In this document: piece after piece, positions 22,976 to 33,920 of the stretch
How the letters are laid out: each line of letters begins with the position of its first letter
How positions within the stretch are numbered: position 1 is the stretch's first letter
Assembly: GCA_963920635.1 (NCBI GenBank)
Contig: OY987298.1
Span: 40,207,787 to 40,271,786 of the forward strand
Length of the DNA: 64,000 nucleotides
Source of the DNA: Pseudeuparius sepicola
Taxonomy: Eukaryota > Arthropoda > Insecta > Coleoptera > Anthribidae
Direction of reading: 5' to 3'
Made by a program: the position numbers and the translations under genes
The notes under the pieces: generated by a model
Database searches by the model: none
Told to the model about the DNA's origin: nothing
The model's input: the letters and a program-made list of their open reading frames with translations, nothing else

Positions 22976-24220
22976 AAAAAGCTGTACGGGGTGCCTACAT
23001 TTGAAAAGAAGATTGTCGTATGTAATATCGCCGGAAATTTTATCGATAATTTTTTTCGAAAGCACTATTTTGCCTAGAAAGATCACGAGTATAAATTAGT
23101 GTTTTATTTTTTGATGAAATCCCGAGAGCGAAGCACGAGGCATATGATTGGTTGGATTTTTTTGGAAGGAGCTACCTTATGGGATGCAAGCAGTATGAGG
23201 GAAATAATCAGTAAAACTCGACTGCTGCGCGATAAAAATAGATGTTTGTGTAGAATTCATGGTTGCAGAGATATATTTTCTCTATCTCTACCCAGAGAAA
23301 AATCTCTACACCAATGAATTCTACGTACCTATTTTTTATTTTTTTTATGATCAGTATGGGGATCTCTTGTTGGATTTTTCAAAAACTTTATGGCTTCCAA
23401 ATATTCTGAAAAAAACGAAATTTTGGCGATTTATTCTAATCCATCTAGCTTCGTTGGAGGGAATTGTGCCCCTAATGCGGTTATTACAATATGTCCTACT
23501 TTCCGTGACAGCTGCCATTTTCAAGATATATGACACAAACTTGTGTTTTTTTCCTTTTTTTTTTTTCATCACTGTAGAGAGATTAAATAGTTAACTTTAT
23601 CTCGAGACCGGAATAAAACTTGTCACACCAAGGTTGTATACTATTTTATTTACAACCATAAATATTTTGTAATTTCAAAATTTTATATTTAAAAAAAAAG
23701 AACAATATTAGTAACCGGTAAGATTTAACTGGTAGTTGTTAAGCTCCGTCGTAATATTTTGGCACAAAATATATGCTGTTGCTGTATATGCACCATGATT
23801 AATGGGACACCCTGGATACTCGACGACAATCTAGTAATTGAAAAAAAAAAAACTTACTATAATATTCTCATTCGAAATTGGTTGAGAATATTTATTTATC
23901 AATTTTTTTTCTGTCATATTTCGTTGACAAATACATAAAATGCATTTTTTGAAATCTCCCAAAGTCGCCGTTATGGTTAATTTTTTTCTATAAGTTGTCA
24001 TTGGCGAGATTTGAGGACTAAATGTCAGATGCCCGTCGTCTGTGAAAAGTGGCCAGCTATTCAAAACCAGGCCAATAAATCTTTTAACTTTTCAAATTCA
24101 TTGCGGAATTGTTACTTTTATAACGATGCAATCTTGTAATATTCAAAGTTCAGGCGATTTGAACAACAACAATATTGCAAGAGATTTGCCAGAGGAAGCC
24201 GCCAGATCAATTTACACCGT
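22976..24220. other. Unassigned segment with a hairpin and a foldback fragment
   Basis: A 74-base hairpin, GTGTAGAATTCAT..ATGAATTCTAC, spans about 23249-23322. A fragment of the 20.1-kb foldback family lies at about 23740-23815 and ends in a CACCCTGGATA-type terminus. Just upstream of the hAT insertion a short protein-like frame reads NNNNIARDLPEEAARSIYTV, not recognised. Confidence 0.5.
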
Positions 24221-24503
24221 CACGGGCGTAGCCAAGGGGGGGGGGGGTTTCGGGGGTTCAACCCCCCCCCCCCCCCCCCCCCCCCCCCGAAATAAGCAAA
24301 ATATTACCTAATATTATACCGAAAAAATACGAGGAGTGAAGAGTTAAATGATTATTACGTTTGAATATATTATGTAGTAATAGTAGCGCCTAGCGCCATC
24401 TTTTGACGAGAGGCAGACGCAGTTGCAGCCGAACTATTTTGTATTGTAGGGACACTTTGCGTTGTTTCTCGATTATTCGCCACGCCCCTAGGTCGAAATG
24501 AGC

Positions 24504-24558
24504 GGAACTTTGTGGAAGTTCGTGGAAGTTTCTGGACGGCTACTGGGCTGCTATATAA
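24504..24558 (+). promoter_or_regulatory. HSE-like block and TATA box, hAT copy 2
   Basis: Identical in arrangement to 21850-21904. The TATATAA box is at 24552-24558. The leader downstream of the box is deleted in this copy, so any transcript would begin in different sequence. Confidence 0.55.
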
Positions 24559-24775
24559 GCGGCGCCGGTGAGTAATTTTAGTGCACTGTTATTCGATGAC
24601 CTTGTTAAGGATAGATACGTGAATCATTATTACTGTCGAAAAATGGAGGGGAAAAAAAGGAAGGTTGATAAACCTAAAGGTATGGACTACTGGAAAAAGT
24701 GGTGTAGTCAAGGTCAAGGGGTTTCTAATAAAGAAACAAATTTGGATTTAGCTATCAAAGCTTCAGCTACCTTGC

Positions 24776-25075
24776 ATGCTGATAAGAAGACTGCCTACCC
24801 CGAAATCTAGTTTGGAATGCCTAGATATGTGCGATAAAAACCTTTATCCTAATATTTACACATTACTACAAATCTTGGCTACCATTCCTGTATCCATTGC
24901 TACCCCAGAAAGGTCTTTCTCGAGCCCATGGAGACTGAAAAACTATTTACGAAACACTACAAGTGAAAACAGACTTAATGGTTTGGCTCTAATGAACATT
25001 CACTATGGAACAGAAATTCATGCAGATGAAGTAGTAGATATATTTAAAAGAAAAAGCCGAAGATTTCTTCTTTAA
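24776..25075 (+). pseudogene. hATC dimerisation domain remnant, copy 2 (most complete)
   Basis: The frame carries ILATIPVSIATPERSFSSPW, then RLKNYLRNTTSENRLNGLAL and MNIHYGTEIHADEVVDIFKR to a natural stop, giving the full hATC region of a ZMYM1-like transposase. Compared with copy 1 it keeps the 7 bases after NRLNG. It is still only a C-terminal fragment, without the DDE core, so it is inactive alone. If expressed it might dimerise with a full-length transposase, which is speculative. Confidence 0.85.
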
Positions 25076-25283
25076 TGGTTTTAGATTTAGCGCAGAGGAA
25101 CGAAATTAATTTATCCATTTCATTTAAAGTTAAGAACTTTATAAATATATGTCGTAGTTTTTCGGATGGCTGTATAGATATAGATATTAAATTTCATATA
25201 AGTATATTTTTGTTGTTTTATTTACTTCTCAAACTAAACCCCCCCCCCCAAAACTAAATCCTGGCTACGCCCGTGTACACCGT

Positions 25284-25560
25284 AATGCATCAAGCTTGAC
25301 CTAGGTAGAACGGTGTGATGAAGGAGCAGCAATGGCGCGGTCGGATCACAGATGGGTGACCGCTATCTTTAAATTCTTTTTGCCCGATTAAAAAAATATA
25401 ATATGTCCCTCGGCACTGAAGTTCCTTTTTATAACTCATATGGTTTATTTGCCTTGCCTAAGAGGCTTCGGTAACTAAATACCACATTCGTTATAAAAAG
25501 TTGAACTTCACTGCCTTGGTATATTAATAACTATTGTTGTTCAAACCGACCAAAATACTT
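25284..25560 (+). mobile_element. SINE with 5S-rRNA-like head, plus strand
   Basis: The segment 25306-25363 resembles the internal promoter part of 5S rRNA: a GCAGCAATGGCGCGGT block in the place of box A, and CAGATGGGTGACCGC in the place of box C, with near-correct spacing. The body follows: a poly-T-rich stretch, then a foldback GGCACTGAAGTT..AACTTCACTGCC (25409-25523). A second copy with the same head and body lies on the minus strand at 37140-37385. This fits a 5S-derived (SINE3-like) retroposon. The true 5' end is unclear because a hAT inserted there. Confidence 0.7.
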
Positions 25561-26215
25561 ATACTGAAAGATTTCGTTATTATAGGTAAGAGTTTCGCAG
25601 TGAGGTTGAACAGTTAAATGATTCTTTATTGACCGGGTTTTGACGGGAGATCGGCTCGTTTGACGTTTGGTTTTCACATCTCGCATCTACTTTAAGGCGT
25701 TAAACCTTTCCTGATTGAATTCTAATGGTGGTTTTCTATTAATATTTTTGAAGCGTTTAAAGATACGCCAATGAAATTTTGCACATGTAACGTTTTATGC
25801 CTTATAACGCAAAATGACCATAGGGGCTGTGGGCTGTGGGGTATAGACCGTCATATTGGAAATCTCGTGTTTTGTACACAAAAATGGATTTCATAGCACA
25901 GTGACGCACCTTTTTTGATTAAAATAAATGTTTAACGTATTATGCCATTGCGTTGCTTATTTTAATCTACGGAATATTTTATTTAAATCTAATAGGATGT
26001 GACAATGATTTTACATTTCGTACAATATTAATTTATTCAAACTTCATTTGGGTATCTATAAACTTTCGAAAATATAGGTATATACCTATAAAAAAACAAC
26101 TTCAAATTCAATTTTTAACACCCCAATGTTTATATAAAGTTTTCTTTATAAAATCGCGTCAGCAACCGCCTCTTAAAATATCTACATGTTGATTTGGAAC
26201 ACTCTGTATCGATGT
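25561..26215. repeat. Dispersed repeat block shared with 37.4-38.1 kb
   Basis: 25548-25690 (AAAATACTTATACTGAAAG, then ATTGACCGGGTTTTG) matches 37440-37610 on the same strand. 26060-26212 matches 37908-38000 in reverse complement (CCAAATCAACATGT, then GAGGCGGTTG). The block ends in a CACTCTGTA-type terminus. These are pieces of one or two unnamed repeat families. Confidence 0.65.
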
Positions 26216-26265
26216 TATGCGCACCACTTATATTATTAATTCGTTTGTTTTTCTTATTTCTTTAG

Positions 26266-26546
26266 AATTATGGCCGAAGATACTCCACCAAGGTCCATCC
26301 ACCAAACCCGATGCAACCTTGCTGGCCGTCCAAACTGCACCGTCTCAAGGCCGGCGACGTGGGAACTGCACCGGGCCGATGGACCGCAGATAATGCACCG
26401 TCCCCGACCAGTGCGGTGCGGTGCGGCACTGAAAATCTACCCGATTTGTGAGAGTCAAATTGGCATATTATGTGCCACCACCATACGCAAAGCACCATGT
26501 CGTATCGGAGGAAGTTGGTTTCAATTGGGTGTTATTTTTTTTCCAA
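26266..26546 (+). CDS. Candidate internal exon, function unknown
   Basis: A pyrimidine-rich tract ending TTTCTTTAG (to 26265) gives a good splice acceptor, and CAA followed by GTAAGT (26547) gives a consensus donor. Between them one frame is open from the ATG at 26270 for 93 codons and contains nine cysteines. The segment is clearly GC-richer than its surroundings. I recognise no domain. The frame also stops one codon after the donor if unspliced. An opposite-strand frame of similar length exists, which weakens the case. It could equally be a GC-rich repeat fragment. Confidence 0.3.
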
Positions 26547-26724
26547 GTAAGTAGCAGGCATCTAGATTTCATCAGCAGGTTGCGCATATTATTATGTGTG
26601 CCTGTCTCAAATAAGGGTGATTAAGTGACGATATAAACAATTTTAACCACAGGTGAAAAAATAGCTTACTACGAATCTAAAATTAATAAAATAAAGTAAA
26701 TCAAAAAATATTTTCACAGGTGTA

Positions 26725-27023
26725 TAACCCTAAGTTAACGGTGCTTTGCTAGTCAGTTGGTAAGCTCGCGCGTCAAGACTAGTGCGCAGGTGCGAATTCC
26801 ACAACATATCGTGAATTTACTTGTTGTTTGACAGAAATCTCAAGAAATATCGAAATGAAATTGAAGATCAAGTTTTTTCCTTCACCAAAGTTACGTCAAA
26901 GATATAGCAATCTTTGTTGGGACATGTCCTGACACGCTGCAGGCACAATGATCCCGGCCAGCCCATTACCGGTTTCATCCTCTTTGGGAATCATCAGGTA
27001 ATGGAAAAAACTTGATCTTCAAT
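26725..27023 (+). mobile_element. tRNA-like SINE head and hairpin body
   Basis: TAGTCAGTTGGTAAGCTCGC (about 26750-26769) resembles a tRNA A box with D-loop, and GGTGCGAATTCC (about 26789-26800) resembles a B box, at tRNA-like spacing. It does not fold as an intact tRNA, so I read it as a tRNA-derived SINE promoter. The body contains an inverted pair, GAAGATCAAGTTTTTTCC (26864) and GGAAAAAACTTGATCTTC (27003). No A-rich tail or flanking duplication was identified. Confidence 0.5.
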
Positions 27024-28439
27024 GTATATTCCCAACGAAAATCGAGAACCAATGGTGTAGTTCAATGCCGGTAGGGGTATTAGCCCTCGGAGTAGTTGTT
27101 TCTGTTGGTTCTATCTTTTGAAATATCGAAATATTGAGAAAAACCTAAAAGGTCATCAATTTTTTTGTGTTTTTTAAATTTTTAGGGAATCATTTTTCCA
27201 CTGTGATGATAAAAACATCATGGTCTAAGTTAATTTACTTCCTTTTTGATTCGCGTTTTGATTTTACTTTGTCAATCCTTTTCTTATTTTGTAAATCTCA
27301 ATGTAATATCCAAAAATGCGCTGAGCAGCTGAGCATCAATAATTATAACTGCACACAAAATATACAAAAGCATTACCAGTCAGTGATTTAGAGCTACTTG
27401 TTCGAAAATGCCACGTCCAACTTGATTACACTACACACACACTTGTGTGTAGTGTAAACGTATTCTGTTCGTGAGCGTCAGAACTTATAGTATCCCCTAG
27501 CGCGTATAAAAAAATCTGTTATGATACCTACGGTAATAAGCCCACTGGTATCGAAGAGTACGGCGGCAGTGGCTTGAATACTTTCCACAACGCGGCAACA
27601 TAGGATACCGGAGCGAATAGTTACTCGAGTACTAAGGTTGATTTGCTCCATATTTTCGACTTTACCAAACATTTTTTTGCGTTTTCTTTTTAGGGGGGTT
27701 AAATTGTTTTTACACCATGACCGAATCACCCTGTATTTTATATTTAGGTTATCATGCTTGTCATGGCTGACATTTGCACATCATATGGATATCATTCCTG
27801 CCAATAAAATATAAAAAGCTATATTTTTAGTTTTACAGTAACATATTATGACATATTTTGCTCAGTTGGCATTCTAGAAATATTTATTTCTAGCGTATTT
27901 TGCGGTAAAGATACTTATTGATTGGACGCGTTAGATTATTAAAAAGTAAGATGGGAAGGTTCCTGTTTTTTCGTTGTTTTTAAACCTGAGACTGAAAACC
28001 AAAGTCCCTCATTTAGTTTCAATAAAGAAATTATTGTTCATATCTTTATAACATAATTAACATTCAAGTCCCAGTTTAATTTCTTTCGTCACAATTTCGC
28101 TATTGGTCGCTGAATGCCTCCCCCCCCCCCCCCGCTACTTACATGCATATATATGCCATAGAGAACCACAGAGATCATTATATCTGTGCAGAGGTCACAA
28201 AGACAGATTAATTCAAGCTAAACTCTCAGCTTAAGCCGAATGTCTTTTCCCGCCGCCATCTAACTAGTATGTCAAGCCCAAGATTTTGAGGTTAGGTTTA
28301 TTATTTATTACATTTCAAAAGACGTTGGCATAAACACGTGTGTTGCTTATTGCAACGCTAGGATAATATACTACTGTATTTTGTAGTTTTGACTATTTTA
28401 GATTTTTGTAGATGGCTTATGCTTATGTAGATGGCTTAT
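27024..28439. other. Unassigned segment with a micro-hairpin and poly-C run
   Basis: A 32-bp hairpin TTACACTACACACA..TGTGTGTAGTGTAA lies at 27426-27457 without a flanking duplication. A run of about 15 Cs lies near 28119-28134. A CACCCTGTA terminus lies at about 27728-27737. No gene recognised. Confidence 0.5.
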
Positions 28440-28873
28440 GCCGTTGATACCATTGACATTAAGCCCCCTGAAGTCAGCGCCCTAACTGATGAAGATTCTG
28501 GGAATGAAGATGAAGCGACAGAAAAAGGAAACAAAAAGGTACTCATGGACAAAAGGCGACCTTTAAAGTAGGGAAAATGACAGATGAATTGAAGACATTT
28601 ACAGCTACCTTGTAGACGACACCAGAAAGTAGGTACCTATGCATTATTCAAGAATTAATGATCAAGATCCGCATATATATAACTCTGAATGAAATAAAAT
28701 GCGCATTTGCAATTTTTATTCTTAGTAGCTATAACCCCAAACCTGGTTAAAAACGCCATGAGAAGAAATAGGGTTAAACAAGTTTTACAATTTCTTCGCA
28801 TATCAGACAACAAAAGTCCAGATTAAATGGACAAAGCATGGAAAATTCGCCCGTTGTTTGACAAATTTGTAGG
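28440..28873 (+). pseudogene. piggyBac-derived (PGBD-like) transposase pseudogene
   Basis: Two segments read like the N-terminal half of piggyBac transposases. VDTIDIKPPEVSALTDEDSG plus an acidic NEDEATE stretch (28440-28530) is the acidic start. MRRNRVKQVLQFLRISDNKS, then a stop, then MDKAWKIRPLFDKF (28758-28873) is the conserved MRRNRF..LRFLHF..DNK..K.W.IRPL block. Stops and frameshifts separate them and the catalytic aspartates lie beyond the preserved part. No TTAA-flanked ends were found. This is a fossil and cannot function. Confidence 0.8.
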
Positions 28874-28929
28874 TATATAATAAATTTCAATGTCCAACCT
28901 ATAATAATATTAAAATTACCATAATAATT

Positions 28930-29410
28930 AATTTTAAAAACGTAGCAGAGCCCTTCAGAAATTTGTCCAATTGAATGGAAATGGAGTCCTCCACATTATC
29001 TTTAAACCATTTAGCTAAGTCATTGTCATGATAAATTGGCATATTTTTAGTGTTAAAGTGTTTTGCTCTTGAATTACTTCATCAGATTTATTGAGCTCAA
29101 ACTCTCAAACACTGCATTATTGCATTTATTGAGCTCAAACATTGCATTAGCCTTGAGCATATTATGATTGAGTTTTAGTTCATTTTTTATTCGTCGTCTG
29201 AAAAGGGCTAAACAATCCCTCAAAAATGCCTTGATGTCTATTGAATGTTTCAGGTTAATAATTAGACCTTTCCTGATTCTTCCACTACTCTATCGGATGC
29301 TGTTGGTTTCCGCTTATTGACGCCACCCCCAACAATTATTAACCTTTTAAATAATTGTTTAAAATTTCTAACTTTAGCAAGAGTGGCAGTTAACAGCTGC
29401 TGTTTTCCTA
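28930..29410 (-). pseudogene. Degraded coding-like segment, family unknown
   Basis: Read on the minus strand, several frames carry protein-like runs in a consistent order: LFRRRIKNELKLNHNMLKAN and AMFELNK, then LKICQF, then NDLAKWFKDNVEDSISIQLD. Frameshifts lie between them, and a duplicated TTTATTGAGCTCAAAC sits at about 29093 and 29135. I do not recognise the family. The plus strand piggyBac fossil lies just beyond its 3' end. Confidence 0.35.
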
Positions 29411-30584
29411 TATTCCGTAAACTGACCTTGATTCAGTGAGACGTATTTTTATTTTTGATCATGTGTTCAGTTTCAAGATTGATTATAATAACATTTTTTA
29501 GTGCACATCATCCGAATTTCCCATATTGTTTATCCCCAAGTCTGCCGCATTTATATGGGAATTGTGAGGCCGAACTGCCATAGCTTATCTACTTATTACT
29601 CTCTGCAGGATTGCCAGTAAAATTTCTTGCGTCGAATGCCCGACACCTCAACCCGTGCTGTGCAGATATGTATACGATGCAATAAAGCCAAATTTAGAAA
29701 TGGCTAGTTTCCCGCATAACGCAGCAACAGCTTTTTTACACGAGCAATTAAGATGATTAACAACTGTTGCAGTTTGTTGCCTATGGTTCTCATCTCTCAT
29801 TAGTGGTAATCTGCAATATCGGACGTAACAGTTGATATATTTGTGTTGACATGCCGTTATTAATATGATATATTGACAGCTACAGCACGACGATGAGTTA
29901 TTAACGTCTAATATAATTCGCTTCAATTAATTTCATTAAGTGCGACTTTCCTATTTAAGAAATTGCGAGATTTATATGATGTCATTTCCATCAAATTACA
30001 GAAAAATAAATCAATACTGAAAATCAGTAGATCGATTTATTAGAAGAAAATAATGAACCATTTATTAGAAATAAATCTATAAAATGTACTAAAAAACATT
30101 AGTTAGGTAAATTAATCCCGATGATTCAAGATTGACGAGTTCCGATACGCATCGTAGTTTGAATAATTATTGTTCCCACAGAAAGTAGAGTACCACAACA
30201 GAAGGCTCCTTAATGGCATCTGCAAAGAGGGCAAATGGATAATGTTTTTATGTAATGCCTACCTAGTATCTTCCTAACTTGTAGAATAACTGAGAACACT
30301 TAAAGTAGCTTAAAACTTGGCTTCCTGCTGTAAAGCTATACTTTCTGCAATTTTGCTAAGTTTCAGAGACTGAGTAAAGCTGCCATATTTGTATTCGTTG
30401 CCGACCATTGTATTTCTCCTATATAAATTTGCTGTTAATTATTCAAATTCTTCTCGATGACATTTTTGCCAATTCCCTTTTGGTCTAAATAAAAAATGGC
30501 ATAAGGAAAGCCCCATTAAGAATCTGTGGTTAATGGTTTGACATACTTTTTGTTACATACTCCCTCCAAGGTAACCCCTATATT
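29411..30584. other. Unassigned AT-rich segment
   Basis: No family motif, paired repeat or RNA gene recognised. Confidence 0.45.
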
Positions 30585-30760
30585 AATCATGGCGGCGCGT
30601 GCCTCAACACTAAACAGAGCGGGGGCTGCTGAAGACGTAAACGTCAGCATGGAAGCGAGTGTCCCCCACACTTCCGAAATTACATTTTTTAAGTATGGAT
30701 ATTGCGCGGTGCGTGTATGTAACGACTATGGCAATTGCACGCTTTCCCTGCATTGATGAC
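30585..30760. repeat. Inverted partner of 34600-34800
   Basis: ATGGCGGCGCGTGCC, then ACACTAAACAG, GAAGACGTAAACGTCAGC and a CCGAAATTAC..GGTGCGTGTA block are matched in order by the reverse complement of 34620-34800. The unit is CG-rich. It is a dispersed repeat with copies in opposite orientation about 4 kb apart. Confidence 0.75.
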
Positions 30761-31259
30761 AGCCGGGTCCATGTGCGGGTGATATGTTTGGACGAAGCCA
30801 TAAAAGAGTGCAATGTGTAAATTTTATAGCTGTCGATTTTGCAGTTATTAGATAAACGTGATTCTTTTAGAATGAAGACCCATATAAAAGCAGGATGCGC
30901 CATAGATAGCTAAAGGAATATTCCTGGTGTTGAACAAGATCCAAATAACGCTTCTAAAGAGTCAAATAAATGCTGTTCATGAATGTATTTTGAAACAAGT
31001 CCTCGAGCCATCAAGTCAGTAACCGCTGTATCCTCCCATGAACGTGCAAGTCCAAATGAGTTGACGGTCAATCAGCACAAGGTCAGGTTAGCTACTAAAT
31101 TTCCATCTGACCGTGGCGGCCATATTGATGACTAATTCTTTCGTTGCTCATCTTTGAATAAAGAATCCCAAGAAGGACACGAAGTAATTTTGTAATTTAA
31201 ATTAACTTTTGTGGCCATACACCAAAGTGGCATAGGCGTTTGTGTAGGTACTTTCTTCT
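30761..31259. other. Unassigned segment
   Basis: Nothing recognised. Confidence 0.4.
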
Positions 31260-31530
31260 TCATAATTGGCAAGTTAAAATTAGAATTGCTATATTAATCA
31301 AGGATTCCTAAACTTAAAGACATAAACGTGCCTCATAATTTTTTGCCTGTATTGCAGGTACTGGTTTCATGAAAAATGAGGATTTCTGCCTCGATTTGCT
31401 CGAAACAACTGAAAGGTGCGCGCGCCACTGCAAAAACGGAAACGGCATCCCGCCATATGCAGAGACTGTCCCGGTCGAGCGTTATTTCCAAATTTGCTCC
31501 ATCCTGGGAATCTTTTGCTCCTATATTATA
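31260..31530. repeat. Inverted partner of 40880-41110
   Basis: The blocks CCTAAACTTAAAGACATAAA, ATAATTTTTTGCCTGTATTG, a GTGCGCGCGCCACTG block and a CAGAGACTGTCCCGGTCGAG block are matched in order by the reverse complement of 40880-41110. A splice-acceptor-like CTGTATTGCAG at 31348-31358 lies inside it, but so does its counterpart in the other copy, so it is repeat sequence and not evidence of a gene. Confidence 0.75.
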
Positions 31531-32240
31531 TACCTACATATTGACATTTTATACATATTAAGAACGCATTTTATACATATTAAGAACGCACTGACGCACC
31601 TATCTAATATACAGGACGAGTCGGACTTGACAATATGTGATAGTATTTTTGGGGTTTTTCCAAAAATGCTCCGTTTCCAAATTACAGCGTGTTTAATTAA
31701 AAAGTTACATTTTATAATTTCGATGCCAACAAAGCTTTCAACTTGACACCTTGCCTTGCAGCTTTGAAAATCTGGACAATTCAAAAATTTATTATTTGCA
31801 AAAATTCTTACACATACTGTATAATTGCATCTTTTATACTTTCTCTACTAGCCTACGGAAACAGAAGTCTAATCCAATGTAATAGTTTAGAGTACACGAA
31901 AGGAAGCCAGTGGGTTTTCTTGCATGTGCGCAAGTGCAAAAATTATATGCAGCTAACGCTACTCTGCAAAAGATGGCGCGAAAACCAGGGGAAGTTTTGA
32001 CACCGACGGCCAGGTGTTGATACCTTGTTGCCGGATTGTGCATCTTTTCCCCCATTGATACAGACAACAGTAAAGTGGCAATGATCGACGGCGGGCGATT
32101 TGACAAAAGAGAATCGGCAACGACGCCCGCCGCAGCAGCTGCCGTCGGCTTTGGAAGAGTGAAGTACTCTACTCACAACTAGCACAATTAGTCGGCGGAA
32201 CGTAGCATAGGTATTAACTTTAAAGTGTCTGGTTACTAGT
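31531..32240. other. Unassigned segment with a 22-bp duplication
   Basis: TATACATATTAAGAACGCA is repeated in tandem at about 31549 and 31571. 31930-32190 is more GC-balanced and overlaps several frames on both strands, with none recognisable. Confidence 0.45.
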
Positions 32241-33920
32241 CAGTAATACGTAACAGGAACGTTCCTATTACGTATCTATGACCAAAATGGGTGACTGGGA
32301 CGTTCCGTTGTGGTTTCTGGAACTACTCTTGCTACGTTCCGGTGACGTTATGATTATGTTGCGCCGACGTCGGTAATTGGTAGCAACAACTTTGCCGAAA
32401 CTCTGTCGGATCCGATATATCGCTTACTTTGTCTTACCACTTTATTATTGATATAGTTGTTTCGTACTTCCCTCCTTCATTCCTGATTATATTACTATAC
32501 TTTAAGTATTTATACTTAAAGGAAACCAAATATTCGTATTGTTTTAAGTCGCGTTTCTAGTAGATGTGAGAAGAAAAGCAAAAACGAATGGCAATTTACT
32601 GTTAAATATGATGATGATATCTTCATATCTCAAGAGCGCCTTCGAAATTTCCATTTTTTTGACGAAAAAATTGTCAACAAAAATATCAATATCAAACATC
32701 AATTATTACATTACACGATGCTTTATTTATTGCAGAAACATCAACAAATAAATGTATATTATTTATTTTTAGGTATACCACTAACCACCTTCAAGTTTAC
32801 ATAAAAAGATGGCCCATTTTGTGTAAAATAACTTGAAAGTAATTTTTATTAAAATATGGAACTTTGAAGTTAATATAATCTTACGCTAAGAGACGGGAAC
32901 TGCGCATAAATAACCATAAAGGTATTGTAACTAGAAAGTTTCAAGCGGTACTATAATGCCACTTTAAAGTAATATTTTTGTAACCATATGCCTATTGAAA
33001 GTTCCCATTATTACTTTGTAGTTCCGCCTGGAACTTTATCTCGCACTTATTTTTGTGTATACGTTATTTTTTTGACATATTCGTGGGCATGTTTCAAAAT
33101 AATATGCTGACTTATATTTTGCTTCGTCGCTTGTTTCGCAGATAGCAGCAACACTTTATTATTAACGTTTTCATCTAGTTCTTCTGGAGAAAATAACGGT
33201 TGCTTCACAAAAGTAAAATAATGTTGGTTTATTGAAAAAACAAGCTGCTAGCAGTGATGGTTTTAAAAGGCTTCAATTGTTTGTAAAAAGTTGTTGAATG
33301 ACGGTGGCATTTCGTTTCTTTAGAACTAGGACATGTATCTTTGGGATCATGCGCCATTATTATTGAAGCACCTCGTAACATAACACACTCCACGGGAAAA
33401 GTTCAGAATATTTGGAACTAATTGGTATAATTTATTTGCAAGTCACACTCGAAGGTGATACGGACTTTCTCGTAGCTGTTCATCATGAAGTTGTTTTATA
33501 CAGGTAAAAACTACGTTAGAAACACTATCAATATTTACTTATAAGTTCCGCGACTTTAGAGAAATACTAAAAGTTTCAGAAACGTTGTTGCCGCTACAAA
33601 AATTACTGGAAAGTGAATGTAACTTTGAAGTAGGATTTTAGTAAGCAGTAGCTAGTTTGAACCTGCTACTATAATTTGTCACGTATAAGTTTTCATTACT
33701 ATAGAGTCATTCCGCGGGTAATTCCCAATGCCGAAAAAGGACACGATAACGTTGCAAACTATGAAGTAGCTAGTAGCAGTCGTTAGTACGTGGCAGCTAC
33801 TATAATTTTTTCGTAACAAGTAATTTCTGCTTAAAAGTCGCAGACTTAGTAGTGGTTATACGTTATAGCTACATATTCGAAGTTCCGGTCTCAGTTGTGA
33901 CAGATTTGGTGCTAGCTGGG
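32241..33920. repeat. Low-copy region dense in GAACTT/GTTCC-type words
   Basis: Short related words (GGAACGTTCC, GGGACGTTCC, GTTCCGG, GAACTTT, AAGTTCC and AGTAGCTAGTAGCAG-like) recur irregularly. A 30-bp palindrome ATACGTAACAGGAAC/GTTCCTATTACGTAT lies at 32246-32275, without a flanking duplication. No open frame matches a family. The words are not in a regular period, so this is not a simple satellite. Confidence 0.4.

Larger units (their letters stand above)
24221..25275 (+). mobile_element. hAT family A, copy 2
   Basis: Same terminal repeats as copy 1, flanked by an exact 8-bp duplication TACACCGT (24213-24220 and 25276-25283). Length is 1055 bp. Just inside the left end a G-run and a run of about 30 Cs form a potential hairpin. 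The HSE-like block and TATA box are intact (24504-24558), but about 104 bp of leader present in copy 1 is missing: GGCGCCG joins directly to GTGAGTAAT. The element landed next to the 5S-like SINE. Confidence 0.95.

Noticed and set aside
22751..23099. Frames of about 110 codons in GC-rich DNA on both strands
   Set aside because: Stop codons are rare by composition here. No domain and no start context was found, and opposite strands are equally open.
27426..27457. 32-bp hairpin as another micro-palindrome insertion
   Set aside because: The flanks AACTTGA and ACGTATT do not match. The CA/TG repeat content could form a hairpin by chance.
31340..31746. Acceptor-like CTGTATTGCAG followed by a 125-codon frame as an exon
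   Set aside because: The same sequence occurs inverted at 40.9-41.1 kb as part of a dispersed repeat, so the splice-like signal belongs to the repeat.
32246..32275. 30-bp palindrome as another micro-palindrome insertion
   Set aside because: The flanking 7-mers GTCAGTA and CTATGAC do not match and no empty site is known, so insertion cannot be claimed.
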